Notes: generated by a model from the sequence alone, not told the origin. A stretch of 64,000 nucleotides of DNA from Sphaerisporangium rufum (GCF_016863395.1 NZ_BOOU01000014.1:1-64000), one strand, 5' to 3'; shown: positions 1 through 9,033, counted from the first letter of the stretch. Program-made: numbers and translations.

Positions 1-421
1 TGGCGAACATCGCGGCACCGGCCGCCACCCCGGCCGCCGTCGCCGCGACGGCCAGCAGGCTCGCGGCGAGGATCTTCGCGGTGACCACCCGCCCCCGCGC
101 CGGTACCAGGCAGAACGTGGTCAGCGCCGTCCGCTGGGACCACTCGCCGGTCACCGACAGCACGCCGAGCACCGGCAGCAGGATGGAGACCGGCAGCTGC
201 GCGGTGCCGGTGACCGACCCGAACGTGCGCGCACCGCCCGCCCCGGAGAGCACCGCGGCACCGGCCGCGGCGAGCGCGAGGGCCAGGACGGCGACCAGCA
301 GCCAGCGGCCGGCCCGGGTGTCGGCCGCCTTGCGCAGCTCCACCAGGGTCAGCAGCCTGATCGACGGCCGGCGGCCGCCGCCGGCCAGGTCCGTGGACCA
401 GCCGGCCGTGATCGCGCTCAT
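1..421 (-). CDS. ABC-2 type transporter permease, partial
   Basis: The N-terminal 140 residues of a membrane permease; the rest lies beyond the left edge. After a short basic, cytosolic start it has a hydrophobic segment around residues 40-65 rich in Ala, Val and Leu, and a second near residues 75-95 with the SVTGEWSQRT sequence typical of ABC-2 permeases, which is followed by the usual cytosolic loop. Its ATG overlaps the TGA of the upstream ATPase gene as ATGA, so the two are translationally coupled. With that ATPase it should form an export-type ABC transporter. The substrate is unknown; a cell-envelope or drug-resistance role is inferred from the divergent two-component system. Confidence 0.8.
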   Translation of the reverse strand, partial: MSAITAGWSTDLAGGGRRPSIRLLTLVELRKAADTRAGRWLLVAVLALALAAAGAAVLSGAGGARTFGSVTGTAQLPVSILLPVLGVLSVTGEWSQRTALTTFCLVPARGRVVTAKILAASLLAVAATAAGVAAGAAMFA

Positions 422-1143
422 CGGGCGGCCTCCTCGTCCCGGCGGCCCTGCCCGGTCAGCCGCAGGAACTCCTCCTCCAGGTCACCGCCGGCCGCGACCA
501 GCTCGTCCCGGCCGCCCTGGGCCACGATCCGCCCACCGGCGATCATCACCAGCCGGTCCGCGGTCCGCTCGACTTCGGCCAGCAGGTGCGAGGACAGCAG
601 CACCGTGCCGCCCCGGTCGGCGTGCCCGCGCAGCAGCACCCGCATCCACCGGATGCCCATCGGGTCCAGGCCGTTGGCCGGCTCGTCCAGGATCAGGACC
701 TCCGGGTCGCCGAGCAGCGCGTGCGCGATGCCGAGCCGCTGCCGCATGCCGAGCGAGTACCCGCGGACCCGCCGGCCGGCGGCCGGCCCGGCCAGCCCGA
801 CGACGCCGAGCAGCTCCTCCACCCGGCTCCGCGTGACCCCGAGCACCCGGGCAGACAGGGCGAGCACCTCGCGGCCGGTCCGTCCCGGGTGCTGGGCGGC
901 GGCGTCCAGCAGGACCCCGACCCGGCGGCCGGGCATGCCCAGCGACCGGTACGGCCGGCCGCAGACCAGGGCGGTGCCGGACGTGGGCACCGCCAGCCCG
1001 CAGATCATCCGCATCGCGGTGGACTTCCCGGCGCCGTTCGGTCCGAGGAACCCGGTGATGGTGCCGGGCTCGCAGCGGAACGACACGCCGTCCACGGCGG
1101 CCCGGCCGCCGTAGCGCTTGGTGAGGTGGTTGAGTTCGATCAT
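418..1143 (-). CDS. ABC transporter ATP-binding protein
   Basis: A 241-residue ATPase that powers the adjoining ABC-2 permease. Walker A is GPNGAGKST near residue 35, the signature is YSLGMRQRL near residue 130, Walker B is LILDEPANGLDP, and the switch region is SSHLL. The short length and the signature are typical of DrrA/CcmA-like export ATPases. The start was placed at MIELNHLTKRYGG, which lines up with family N-termini; an in-frame ATG 36 bases upstream is possible. The gene is divergent from a sensor kinase gene with a 162-bp gap, the usual place for control by that kinase and its regulator. Confidence 0.92.
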   Translation of the reverse strand: MIELNHLTKRYGGRAAVDGVSFRCEPGTITGFLGPNGAGKSTAMRMICGLAVPTSGTALVCGRPYRSLGMPGRRVGVLLDAAAQHPGRTGREVLALSARVLGVTRSRVEELLGVVGLAGPAAGRRVRGYSLGMRQRLGIAHALLGDPEVLILDEPANGLDPMGIRWMRVLLRGHADRGGTVLLSSHLLAEVERTADRLVMIAGGRIVAQGGRDELVAAGGDLEEEFLRLTGQGRRDEEAAR

Positions 1144-1305
1144 GTCCTCAGGCTGCGGCCCGGACCGCTCGCCGGTCATCGGCCCGCCGACGCGCCCGCC
1201 GGGCCCAAGGGCGCGGACCGCGGGCCGGCCACCCCCTACTTTGGTCGGTGGCCGGCGCGACCTTCGGTACTGCCCGCCGCCGGGGGCGCGCCGTACCCTG
1301 AGGCC

Positions 1306-2799
1306 ATGTCCCCGCAGGCGCCCCTCGCCGTCCCGCGCGCGCCGGCCGTTCCCGCCGCCGGCCCACCTGGTGCTTCCTCGGTCCCGGACTCCGAGGCGAC
1401 CCTGGTGCCGGACTCGACCCCGCCCTCGGGTTCCGGCATGGGCCCGATTCCGGACTCGGGCGCGGTCTCGATCCCAGGCTTCGGCTCCGCCTCGCCCCTG
1501 GGTTCCGGTGTGCCCTCGGTCCCGGGCCAGGGGGCGCCTCTGGTCCCGGGAGCCGGCGCGCCCCAGGGCCCGGTCGCCGCCGCGGTGCCGGGCGCCGGCT
1601 CGCCCCTGGATCCGGGCGCCGGACCGGTCCCGGGCGCTGCGACCGGGGCGCGGCGGGGCGGGTGGAGCCGGTGGGTGGACGTGAGCTGTGTGGTCCTCGC
1701 CCTGGCCTTCGGGGCGTTGTTGCTGCGGACCGGGAACGCCGGCGCGGCCGGGCCGGCCACCGGGTCGTGGCAGGCCGACGCGGCGGTCGGCACGCTGTGC
1801 TGCCTGGGCCTGTGGTGGCGGAACCGGTGGCCGCTGGGGGTGGCCGTGGCGCTGACGGCCGCCGGCGCGGTCTCGGGGATGGCCACCGCCGCGCTGACCG
1901 TCGCGACGTTCGCCGTCGCGGTGCACCACCGGGCCCGGGTCGCCCTGGCCGTCGCCGCCGCGAACGTCGCCACCATCGGCGTCTACTTCCTGCTGCAGGA
2001 CGACCCGGCGTTCCCGATCTGGGTGGACTTCACGCTGCGGGGGGCGTTCCTGGCCGCCGCGGTGGGCTGGGGGATGTTCGCCCGCGCGCAGCGCCGGCTG
2101 GTCGCCTCGCTGCGCGAGCGCGCCGCGCGCCTGGAGACCGAGCAACAGATGCGCGTCGACCAGGCGCGGCTGACCGAGCGCACCCGGATCGCCCGGGAGA
2201 TGCACGACGTGCTGGCGCACCGGCTGTCCCTGGTCAGCCTGCACGCGGGCGCGCTGGAGATGCGCGCGGACGCCCGCCCCGCGGAGGTGGCGACCGCGGC
2301 GGGGGTCATCCGGGCGAACGCGCACCAGGCCCTGGAGGAGCTGCGCGCCGTCATCGGGGTGCTGCGCGCGGGCACCTCGGAGGCGGCGGGCCCTCCCGAG
2401 CCGCCGCAACCCGGCCTGGCCGACGTCCCGGAGCTGGTCCAGGCCGCCCGGGGGGCCGGCGCCGAGGTCCACTACGAATGCGGGGCGGGCGCGGCGGCCG
2501 GCCCGGCGCCCGCCGTGGAGCGGACCGCGTACCGGATCGTGCAGGAGGCGCTGACCAACGCCCGCAAGCACGCCCCAGGCATGGCCGTCCGGGTGCTGCT
2601 CAGCGGCGCTCCCGGCGACGGGCTGCGCGTGCTGGTGACCAACCCGCTGCCGCCGCGCGACCCGCGCCACGGACCGCCCGGTGCGGGCCTCGGCCTGGTC
2701 GGGCTCGGCGAGCGGGTCGCGCTGGCCGGCGGCCGGCTGGACCACGGCGCCGGCCCCGCCGGGTTCCGCCTGGAGGCGCGGCTGCCGTGGCCCGCCTGA
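1306..2799 (+). CDS. Sensor histidine kinase (NarL/DesK type) with repetitive N-terminus
   Basis: A 497-residue membrane histidine kinase. Residues 1-115 are an unusual Pro/Gly/Ser-rich stretch built from VPDSG- and VPGxG-like repeats, absent from ordinary members. Four or five hydrophobic segments follow at about 125-265. The HisKA_3 dimerisation motif is EMHDVLAHRLSLVSLHAG, with the phospho-accepting His after EM, and a C-terminal HATPase domain contains EALTNARKHAPG and GAGLGLVGLGERV. The gene lies 34 bp upstream of its response regulator and divergent from the ABC genes, so it probably senses an envelope stress and tunes that transporter. The repeats could be an extracytoplasmic or wall-contacting extension, but no signal peptide precedes them. 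Confidence 0.88.
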   Translation: MSPQAPLAVPRAPAVPAAGPPGASSVPDSEATLVPDSTPPSGSGMGPIPDSGAVSIPGFGSASPLGSGVPSVPGQGAPLVPGAGAPQGPVAAAVPGAGSPLDPGAGPVPGAATGARRGGWSRWVDVSCVVLALAFGALLLRTGNAGAAGPATGSWQADAAVGTLCCLGLWWRNRWPLGVAVALTAAGAVSGMATAALTVATFAVAVHHRARVALAVAAANVATIGVYFLLQDDPAFPIWVDFTLRGAFLAAAVGWGMFARAQRRLVASLRERAARLETEQQMRVDQARLTERTRIAREMHDVLAHRLSLVSLHAGALEMRADARPAEVATAAGVIRANAHQALEELRAVIGVLRAGTSEAAGPPEPPQPGLADVPELVQAARGAGAEVHYECGAGAAAGPAPAVERTAYRIVQEALTNARKHAPGMAVRVLLSGAPGDGLRVLVTNPLPPRDPRHGPPGAGLGLVGLGERVALAGGRLDHGAGPAGFRLEARLPWPA

Positions 2800-2833
2800 G
2801 CCACCGCCCGCCCGGCCGGGCGGGGGCGCGCCG

Positions 2834-3514
2834 ATGACGGCCGGAGACGGCGGGGCGCGGCCGATCCGGCTGGCCATCGTGGACGACGACCCGCTGGTCC
2901 GGGCGGGCCTTTCCATGCTGCTGGCCGGGCAGCCGGACATCCAGGTGGTCGCCGAGGGCGCGGACGGCGCCGAGGCCGACGCCCTGGTGGACCGGCACTG
3001 GCCGGACGTCGTCCTCATGGACATCCGGATGCGCAAGGTGGACGGCCTGGCCGCCACCGAGCGGCTGCGCTCGCGGGCGAGCCCGCCGCAGGTGATCGTT
3101 TTGACGACCTTCAACGCCGACGATTACGTGCTGCGCGCTCTGCGGGCCGGCGCGAGCGGGTTCCTCCTCAAGGACACCCCGCCGCGCGAGATCGTCCGGG
3201 CGATCCGCGCGGTGGCGGCCGGCGAGCCGATGCTGTCGCCGGCGGTCACCCGGCGGCTGATCGAGCACGTCGCCGACCCGGAGGCCGCCCGGCGCCGCGC
3301 GCACGCCCGCGCCCGGCTGGACCGGCTCACCGACCGGCAGCGCCAGGTCGCCACGGCGGTCGGCCGCGGCGGCTCGAACGCGGAGATCGCCGCCGAGCTG
3401 GGCATGACCGTCCCCACCGTGAAGGCGCACGTCTCCCAGCTGCTGACCAGGCTGGGCCTGAACAACCGGGTCCAGATAGCCCTCCTCGTCCACGACGCCG
3501 CCCCCACCCGCTGA
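2834..3514 (+). CDS. NarL/FixJ-family response regulator
   Basis: A 226-residue two-domain regulator. The receiver has the acidic pocket DDD at 17-19, phosphorylation site D63 in LMDIRM, and a lysine in FLLKDTPPREI. The C-terminal LuxR helix-turn-helix has TDRQRQVATAVGRGGSNAEIAAELGMTVPTVKAHV. It directly follows the histidine kinase gene and should be its partner. The likely target is the divergent ABC promoter region between 1144 and 1305, which is inferred from gene order only. Confidence 0.93.
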   Translation: MTAGDGGARPIRLAIVDDDPLVRAGLSMLLAGQPDIQVVAEGADGAEADALVDRHWPDVVLMDIRMRKVDGLAATERLRSRASPPQVIVLTTFNADDYVLRALRAGASGFLLKDTPPREIVRAIRAVAAGEPMLSPAVTRRLIEHVADPEAARRRAHARARLDRLTDRQRQVATAVGRGGSNAEIAAELGMTVPTVKAHVSQLLTRLGLNNRVQIALLVHDAAPTR

Positions 3515-3720
3515 CCGCCTGGCTCAGCGGTCGGCGCCCGCCTTGATCACGGGTCCGAACAGCCCTCAAGCGGCCCGATCGAGCAGCATCGCGCCGCCGG
3601 CCGGATTTCGGCCGTCCCGGACCGGGGGCCTGCCGAGGACGCCTCGGGTCGGTGGCGACCGGTCGGGCATTGTGCTTCTTCCGGCTCGCGGGGGCAGGCC
3701 CGGGGGAGACTTCACGGCCG

Positions 3721-4695
3721 TCATCGGCCGTTGTCTCCGGGCAGTACCCGGTCCTTCCTCGGCCTGCCGATCGTCCGAAGCCTCTTCGCCTCACCGGTGA
3801 CCGCCGATACCTGGTAATAGGTGATCTCCGCCGGAGTGTCCGATCGGACGATCAGGTGCCCCGCGCCGTCGAAGTCGACGTCCTTGACGTATCGGCCGTG
3901 CGGCAATCGCACGGTCACCGGGGCGGTCGTCCGGCCGGTCCGCAGGTCGAGAAGTTGGAGCTCGCGGTATCGGCCCTTCCGGTACACCAGTACCACCGCC
4001 GTCACGTAGTCGCCGGCCAGCGCGTGCGGCGTCACGCGCGTCTTCAGTCGTGTCCAGGTACGCAACCTTCGGTCGTACACCGTCACCTGGTCCCTCGCGT
4101 ACGAGGCGAGCAGCAGCCGCTGCTGGTCCGGGCTGAAGCCCACGAGGTAGCCGTCCGCTTCGTCGGTGGGTCGCAGCTCCTTGCCCGTCCGCAGATCCAC
4201 CATCCAGATGCCCGGCCCTGACGTCTCGATGACCACGTATGCGCCGTCGGCGGACACGGTCGTCCACTGCTCGTTCAGGCCGCCCACCGTAAGGGACGAG
4301 TCCACCACCCGTTCCGCGCTGTCGAGGGTGCGCTCGACGAACCGGCCGTCCGATCTCCGGTAATAGAAGAAGTGCCGCCCATCGCCGCTGAGCTGGAAAG
4401 GGACCGGATCACCGGCGTTGGCCGCGTCGGCAGGTGCCTTGACCAGCGCCTCCGGCACGTCCCGCACCTCTCCGTCGTCCAGCACCAGCTGCCAGCGCCG
4501 CGCGCGCTTCGCATACGCGATCTTTCTCGCGGTGACGTGGGTCGCGGTGGCATGGGTGACCGCCGAACCGGCGGTCGCCGAGGTGCCGGCGGTCACCGGC
4601 GGTTCAGCGGTCGGCGCCGGGGCGGTCATCGACGGTGGACCGATCAGCGGCACGGCGCCCAGGAGAAGCGCCGCGAGAGTCGTTCTGGATCCCAT
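3721..4695 (-). CDS. Secreted beta-propeller-like protein
   Basis: A 324-residue protein with a Sec-type signal peptide (basic start, then a hydrophobic stretch to about residue 22) and an Ala/Thr-rich linker to about 60. The rest is built of repeated blocks such as FQLSGDGRHFFYYRRSDGR, VSADGAYVVIETSGPGIWMVDLRTGK and GFSPDQQRLLLASYARDQVTVYD. These resemble TolB/WD40-like propeller blades. There are no catalytic motifs. Function is unknown; an extracellular binding or scaffold role is the most that can be said. It stands alone, with no operon partner. Confidence 0.75.
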   Translation of the reverse strand: MGSRTTLAALLLGAVPLIGPPSMTAPAPTAEPPVTAGTSATAGSAVTHATATHVTARKIAYAKRARRWQLVLDDGEVRDVPEALVKAPADAANAGDPVPFQLSGDGRHFFYYRRSDGRFVERTLDSAERVVDSSLTVGGLNEQWTTVSADGAYVVIETSGPGIWMVDLRTGKELRPTDEADGYLVGFSPDQQRLLLASYARDQVTVYDRRLRTWTRLKTRVTPHALAGDYVTAVVLVYRKGRYRELQLLDLRTGRTTAPVTVRLPHGRYVKDVDFDGAGHLIVRSDTPAEITYYQVSAVTGEAKRLRTIGRPRKDRVLPGDNGR

Positions 4696-5006
4696 AGATC
4701 ATGAGATGCCGGAGATCCTGCTGAAGTTCGCAGCTCCTGCGAGCCGGTCCGGCCGGAACCGGGTACGGACGTCCAAGCCGAGAGCCGGGACAGGAGTGAA
4801 AGAAGCAGGGCGAAATTCGCCGTGATGAATAACGTCTGCGCTCGGCGAGGGCGACTGGATGGATCGGCTCCGGTTCGCGCGGACGATCGCCCCATGAGCG
4901 TGTCGGGACAGGAATGTCGAGACGCTGAAACGTGGGGTGGTGGACGGCCGGATATGTGAGAATGGGCCGCGCGATGTCCGGCGTCCACGGCCTTTGGAGG
5001 GCTTTC

Positions 5007-5381
5007 ATGCTCCGGCGACCAGCAGGACGGGCGGACGCCCGCCGGTTACCGCCGCACCTCTGTTATCCGCTGGCCTTCGTCCTGAACTCGGCGCTGGGGT
5101 TCCTCGGGCAGTTCGCGTTCTTCTATTTTTATTACGTGGCGCGTGACGTACTGGCGAACCTGGGGATCGGGTCTTGGGGAATACCGTTCAGAGACGGCTA
5201 TCTGGGGGCGCTGGTCCTCGGGTTCGCCGCGCTGACCGTCTACGCCGCGATAATGGCGGCGGCGAACCTCGTGGTCGTTCGTTTCTCATCGGTGTCGCGG
5301 CGACCGTACTGGGGTTTCGCAGTCATCGTGTCGTCGGCGTCCTCCGCCGTTCAATTGCTGTGGAACATGGGGGAACTCTGA
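5007..5381 (+). CDS. Small membrane protein of unknown function
   Basis: A 124-residue protein with three predicted membrane segments: near residues 20-45 (many aromatic residues in FAFFYFYY), near 65-90 and near 100-120. The start MLRRPAG is chosen because a strong GGAGGG site lies six bases upstream; earlier in-frame ATGs lack one. Codon use is slightly less GC-extreme than its neighbours. No family was recognised. It is convergent with the esterase gene that follows. Confidence 0.6.
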   Translation: MLRRPAGRADARRLPPHLCYPLAFVLNSALGFLGQFAFFYFYYVARDVLANLGIGSWGIPFRDGYLGALVLGFAALTVYAAIMAAANLVVVRFSSVSRRPYWGFAVIVSSASSAVQLLWNMGEL

Positions 5382-5436
5382 CCCGGGAGGTCCGCCATGT
5401 TCCGGTGTCCACGTTCTCCGCTTCTCCTCCCGCCGT

Positions 5437-6471
5437 TCAGGACGTGGGGTGGAGGTGGTGGGCGAGCCAGGTGAGGGCCTGCGGGTAGCGGTATTCGATG
5501 GCGCCGTGGCCGGCGTCGAACAGCTCGAAGCGGATCACGTCCTCGGTGACGCCGTGCGCGAGCAGCGCGTCGCGGAACGCCTGGGCGCCGAGGTCGAGCT
5601 GGTATTCGTCCCGGGTGCCGGCGTCGATCCAGATGGCGCGCAGCGAGCGCAGGGCCTCGGCGTACCGGGGGACCATCCGGACCGGGTCCCAGTCCAGCCA
5701 GCGCCGCCACACCTCCTCGCGCAGCACCCCGGTGCGCGGGTCGAACGGCAGCTCCGGGGTGCCGTCCGGCCGGGCGGAGAAGGCGGCCGAGCAGCCGAGC
5801 ACGCCGAGCAACGTGTCGTCGGCGGGGTGGGTGAAGGAGGTGCGCGAACGGAAGTCGGCCCACCATTTGTGGATGTCGCCGTCGAAGTCGCGCAGGTGCC
5901 GGACGGCCCGGGCGAAGTCCGGCAGGTAGCAATACTCGTAGAGGGTGTCGCCCGCGTGGGTGGCCAGCGCGCCGAACAGGTCCGGGCGCAGCATCGGGGT
6001 GATCATGGCGCCGAAGCCGCCGCTGGACTTGCCGCTGATCGCCCGGTGGTCGCGATCCGCGAGCGTCCGGTAGCGGGCGTCCACCCAGGGGACCACCTCG
6101 TCGCACAGGTAGGAGTGGTACGGCCCGGTGCCGGCGGAGTCGACGAACTGGCTGCCGCCGTACGCCGTCCAGGCGTCCACGTAGACGACGATGACCGGGG
6201 GCGCCTCGCCGCGGGCGAAGACCTGGTCGGCCGCCTCCGGGAACGGCACGCGGAACGGCGTGCGGTTGCGCCACATGGCCAGGTGACCGGTGTACCCCTG
6301 GATGACGTAGACCGACGGGTAGCGCCGGCCTGGATCGTCGTCGTAGCCGGGCGGCACGTACACCCACAGCGGGCGGCGGTGCGGGTCGTCCAGCGGGTTG
6401 CCGCGCAGCAGCCCGCTGTCGAACTCGTGCTCGTCCAGGCGTCCGGCCAGGTCGCTCTTCCACGGCAGCAT
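5437..6471 (-). CDS. Esterase-D/antigen-85-like alpha/beta hydrolase
   Basis: A 344-residue enzyme of the putative esterase family (PF00756). The nucleophile elbow is GKSSGGFGAM, the acid is probably the Asp in WIDAGTRDEY, and the base is the His in FDAGHGAIEYR. VYVPPGYDDDPGRRYPSVYVIQGYTG is typical of the family. No signal peptide is seen, so it is probably cytosolic. It should hydrolyse a carboxylic or peptide-type ester, substrate unknown. An AAGGAG site precedes the ATG. It lies 58 bp after the ABC operon on the same strand and could be its last gene. Confidence 0.85.
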   Translation of the reverse strand: MLPWKSDLAGRLDEHEFDSGLLRGNPLDDPHRRPLWVYVPPGYDDDPGRRYPSVYVIQGYTGHLAMWRNRTPFRVPFPEAADQVFARGEAPPVIVVYVDAWTAYGGSQFVDSAGTGPYHSYLCDEVVPWVDARYRTLADRDHRAISGKSSGGFGAMITPMLRPDLFGALATHAGDTLYEYCYLPDFARAVRHLRDFDGDIHKWWADFRSRTSFTHPADDTLLGVLGCSAAFSARPDGTPELPFDPRTGVLREEVWRRWLDWDPVRMVPRYAEALRSLRAIWIDAGTRDEYQLDLGAQAFRDALLAHGVTEDVIRFELFDAGHGAIEYRYPQALTWLAHHLHPTS

Positions 6472-6529
6472 CGGCGCTCTCCTTCGTCCCTGTTTTTCCT
6501 ACCACGCCGCCCGCTCACCCGGCCCGGTC

Positions 6530-7291
6530 TCAGCAGTCCCGGCGGGCGGTGGCCGCCCAGGCTCCGAGGACGGCGGCCAGGGCCCAGGCCAGCAGCACCA
6601 GCAGTCCCACCGGCCGGGGCAGGGCGAGCTCCGGGCTGCCGGAGGCGCCGAGGAAGCTCAGGGCCGCCTCGTGCGGCAGCAGGCGCACCACGCCGGGAGC
6701 CAGGCCGCCGAGCAGCGGGGACACCAGCACTGGCAGCGCCACCAGTACGGCGAGCGGGGTGACGGCCGTCCTGGTCAGCAGGGCGAACCCGAATCCCGCC
6801 AGGCCGAGCAGCAGGTGGACCGCCGCGTCGGCCGCCGTCCCGGCCAGCGCCTGCCCCAGGGGCGCGTCGCCGAGCGCGTATTGGACGGCGTGGCCCGGCA
6901 GCACGACGGGGAGCGCCGCGACGGCCGGTACCGCCAGGCTCGCCAGCAGCTTGGCCAGGAAGAACCGGTGGCGGTCCGGCACCGCCAGCAGGCTCGCCCG
7001 CAGCTGCCCGCCCCGGTACTCGCCGCCCGCCGCCAGCACCGGCACCGCCGCGAAGGCGTAGCCGGGGGCGAGCAGCACGATGCCCAGCCGGGCGATCGGG
7101 GTCGGCCCGCCGGCGGTGGCGACCCGGACGGCGTCGGTGCCGGCCGCCAGGCCGAGCAGCAGGCCGGCCGCCAGGGCGACGGCCAGTGCCGCCCACGTCG
7201 CGGGCAGGGTGACCATCTTGGTGACCTCGGCACCGACCAGGTCGGCCGGCCGGATGTCCGCCGGCGGCCGGCCGAGTGGAGCGGCCTTCAT
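6530..7291 (-). CDS. ABC-2 type permease (second of pair)
   Basis: A 253-residue membrane protein with about six hydrophobic segments and the YRGGQLRASLLAVPDRHRFFLAKLLASL block. That block corresponds to FRAGQLGTSLLAVPRCGRLVCAKTLAT in the permease encoded upstream, so the two are diverged paralogues that could form a heterodimer on the ATPase at 8213-8944. Its ATG overlaps the stop of a 42-codon ORF (7288-7416) as ATGA, so translation appears to be handed down from the first permease through that ORF. Confidence 0.85.
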   Translation of the reverse strand: MKAAPLGRPPADIRPADLVGAEVTKMVTLPATWAALAVALAAGLLLGLAAGTDAVRVATAGGPTPIARLGIVLLAPGYAFAAVPVLAAGGEYRGGQLRASLLAVPDRHRFFLAKLLASLAVPAVAALPVVLPGHAVQYALGDAPLGQALAGTAADAAVHLLLGLAGFGFALLTRTAVTPLAVLVALPVLVSPLLGGLAPGVVRLLPHEAALSFLGASGSPELALPRPVGLLVLLAWALAAVLGAWAATARRDC

Positions 7292-7416
7292 CGCGCGCCT
7301 CGCGGGACAAGGGTGGCAGCGGTCGCCGCGACCCGCGAGGCGCGGGGGAGCGCGGCCGTGGTGGTGGTCATCGCATTCCGCCGGATCAGGGTGGGCGCGG
7401 TCGCAGTGGTGGTCAT
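7288..7416 (-). CDS. 42-residue coupled micro-ORF between two permease genes
   Basis: A 42-residue ORF beginning MTTTATAPTLIRRNAMTTTT. Its ATG overlaps the stop of the first permease gene as ATGA and its own stop overlaps the ATG of the second permease gene as ATGA. Its 5' part repeats the DNA of the preceding permease's 3' end: the sequence around GTGGTGGTCA recurs near 7360, 7408 and 7457. It therefore looks as if an imperfect tandem duplication created it. It may only serve to pass ribosomes from one gene to the next; a role for the Thr/Ala/Arg-rich peptide is not evident. Confidence 0.5.
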   Translation of the reverse strand: MTTTATAPTLIRRNAMTTTTAALPRASRVAATAATLVPRGAR

Positions 7417-8219
7417 CGGGCGTCCCGCCGGGTCAGGGCGAGCGCGGCCACGGTGGTGGTCACCGTCGCCCAAGTGATCAGCACCGCCATGGCATGCCCC
7501 GGGCCGGCGGACAGCGTGATCCCGTCGCCGGGGCTCAGGATCAGGTTCCGGCCCGCGCTGAGCGGGACCAGCGCGTCCAGTGCCGGGGCGATCGAGGCCA
7601 GCACCTGGGTCATGGTCAGCGCGGCCAGGCCCACCGTCACCAGGATCCCGGCGAGCGTGCTTCGGGTGATCATGGTGATGGCGTAGGTGGTGAGCCCGGA
7701 GAGCACCGCGTGGGCGACGAACCGGCCCTGCGCGGCCAAGGCGGCCGCGCTTACCGGCAGGCCGGGGTCCCAGTCCTTGACGGTCACGTACATGAAAGCC
7801 GTGCTGATCGCCGCGACGGCAACCGCGAGCGCCAGTAGGAACCCGCCGGTGGCGAGCGTCTTGGCGCAGACCAGCCGCCCGCACCGTGGCACCGCGAGCA
7901 GCGAGGTGCCGAGCTGCCCGGCGCGGAACTCCTGGCCGGCGGCGACCGCGGCGACCAGCGGCAGGAACAGGTCCATCTGGAACGACGCGGCCGCCAGGTA
8001 CTCCACCAGCGCCTCGCGAGCCGGCCGCACGTCACCTGGGAACCGCTCGATCATGCCGTCCGGGGTGATCGCGTGCACCGCCGCGGTGTCGGCGGCCACG
8101 TTCTGGGCCAGCACGAGCACGTGCAGGGCGACGATCGCGCCGGTGCCGAACCACACCGCGCGCAGCGTGACGATCTTCGTCAGCTCGGCGCGGGCCGCGG
8201 CGAGCGTGTCCCTCACCAT
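7413..8219 (-). CDS. ABC-2 type permease (first of pair)
   Basis: A 268-residue membrane protein of the ABC-2 family with about six hydrophobic segments and a large extracytoplasmic loop after the first (residues 40-75). The conserved cytosolic block FRAGQLGTSLLAVPRCGRL is near residue 115. The start at 8219 overlaps the ATPase gene by 7 bp; a GTG three bases later would give a GTGA overlap. It belongs to the three-gene transporter operon with 8213-8944 and 6530-7291. The substrate is unknown. Confidence 0.87.
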   Translation of the reverse strand: MVRDTLAAARAELTKIVTLRAVWFGTGAIVALHVLVLAQNVAADTAAVHAITPDGMIERFPGDVRPAREALVEYLAAASFQMDLFLPLVAAVAAGQEFRAGQLGTSLLAVPRCGRLVCAKTLATGGFLLALAVAVAAISTAFMYVTVKDWDPGLPVSAAALAAQGRFVAHAVLSGLTTYAITMITRSTLAGILVTVGLAALTMTQVLASIAPALDALVPLSAGRNLILSPGDGITLSAGPGHAMAVLITWATVTTTVAALALTRRDAR

Positions 8220-8944
8220 CGTCCCTCGCCCTCCTGGTCCGTGGCCGCCGGGTCCCCGGTGAGCGCGAAGAACGCCGCCTCCAGCGACGGATGCCCGGCG
8301 CTGATGTCGTCCAGTGGGGCGTCCGCGACGATCCGGCCACCGGTGATCACGATCGCGTGGTCGGCGGTGCCGGCCATCTCCGCCATCAGGTGGCTGGACA
8401 GCAGCACGGTACGGCCGGCGGCGGCGTGGTCGCGCAGCAGCTGCCGCACCCGGCGGATGCCGTCCGGGTCCAGCCCGTTCACCGGCTCGTCCAGCACCAG
8501 GATCTCCGGATCGCCGAGCAGCGCCGCGGCCAGCCCGAGCCGCTGCCGCATGCCGAGCGAGTAGCCCTTCACCCGCCCGCCGGCCGCGTCGGCCAAGCCG
8601 ACCAGTTCCAGCACCTCGCGCACCCGGCGGCGCGGTATCCGGTTGCTCCGCGCCATCCAGGTGAGATGGTCGACGCCGCGGCGCTCGGGCACCGGCCCGG
8701 CCCCGTCCAGCAGCGCCCCCACCGTGCGCAGCGGGTGGCGAAGGTCGCGGTAGCGCCGTCCGTCGATCAGCGCGGTGCCGCCGTCCGGGCGGTCCAGGCC
8801 GAGCAGCACGCGCAGCGTGGTGGACTTCCCCGCGCCGTTCGGCCCCAGGAAGCCGGTCACCAGTCCGGGCCGGACGGTGAAACCGACGTCGTCCACCGCG
8901 GTCTTGCGGCCGTACCGCTTGGTGAGCCCAGTCACCTCGATCAT
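8213..8944 (-). CDS. ABC transporter ATP-binding protein
   Basis: A 243-residue export-type ATPase. Walker A is GPNGAGKST near residue 34, the signature is YSLGMRQRLGL, Walker B is LVLDEPVNGLDPDGI, and the H-loop region is SSHLMAEM. It is closely similar in layout to the ATPase at 418-1143, so the two transporter modules may be an old duplication. It heads an operon with two permeases. The related two-component system is probably the one at 12111-14023, now 3 kb away. Confidence 0.93.
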   Translation of the reverse strand: MIEVTGLTKRYGRKTAVDDVGFTVRPGLVTGFLGPNGAGKSTTLRVLLGLDRPDGGTALIDGRRYRDLRHPLRTVGALLDGAGPVPERRGVDHLTWMARSNRIPRRRVREVLELVGLADAAGGRVKGYSLGMRQRLGLAAALLGDPEILVLDEPVNGLDPDGIRRVRQLLRDHAAAGRTVLLSSHLMAEMAGTADHAIVITGGRIVADAPLDDISAGHPSLEAAFFALTGDPAATDQEGEGRW

Positions 8945-8996
8945 CCCTCACCTCGTGTCTCGTCTCGGGAGACCCAGCATCGAGCGAGGTGGCGGC

Positions 8997-9033
8997 CGGG
9001 CGCGTCACCCGGAAGTGGACGTCCGGCGCGGCT
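8997..9033. repeat. 37-bp direct repeat, left copy
   Basis: Identical over 37 bases to 12103-12139. The two copies flank the block containing the SpoIIE-like ATPase, TPR regulator and HAD genes. The right copy is the natural 3' end of the response-regulator gene, so the left copy is the likely target-site or duplication remnant. Confidence 0.85.
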
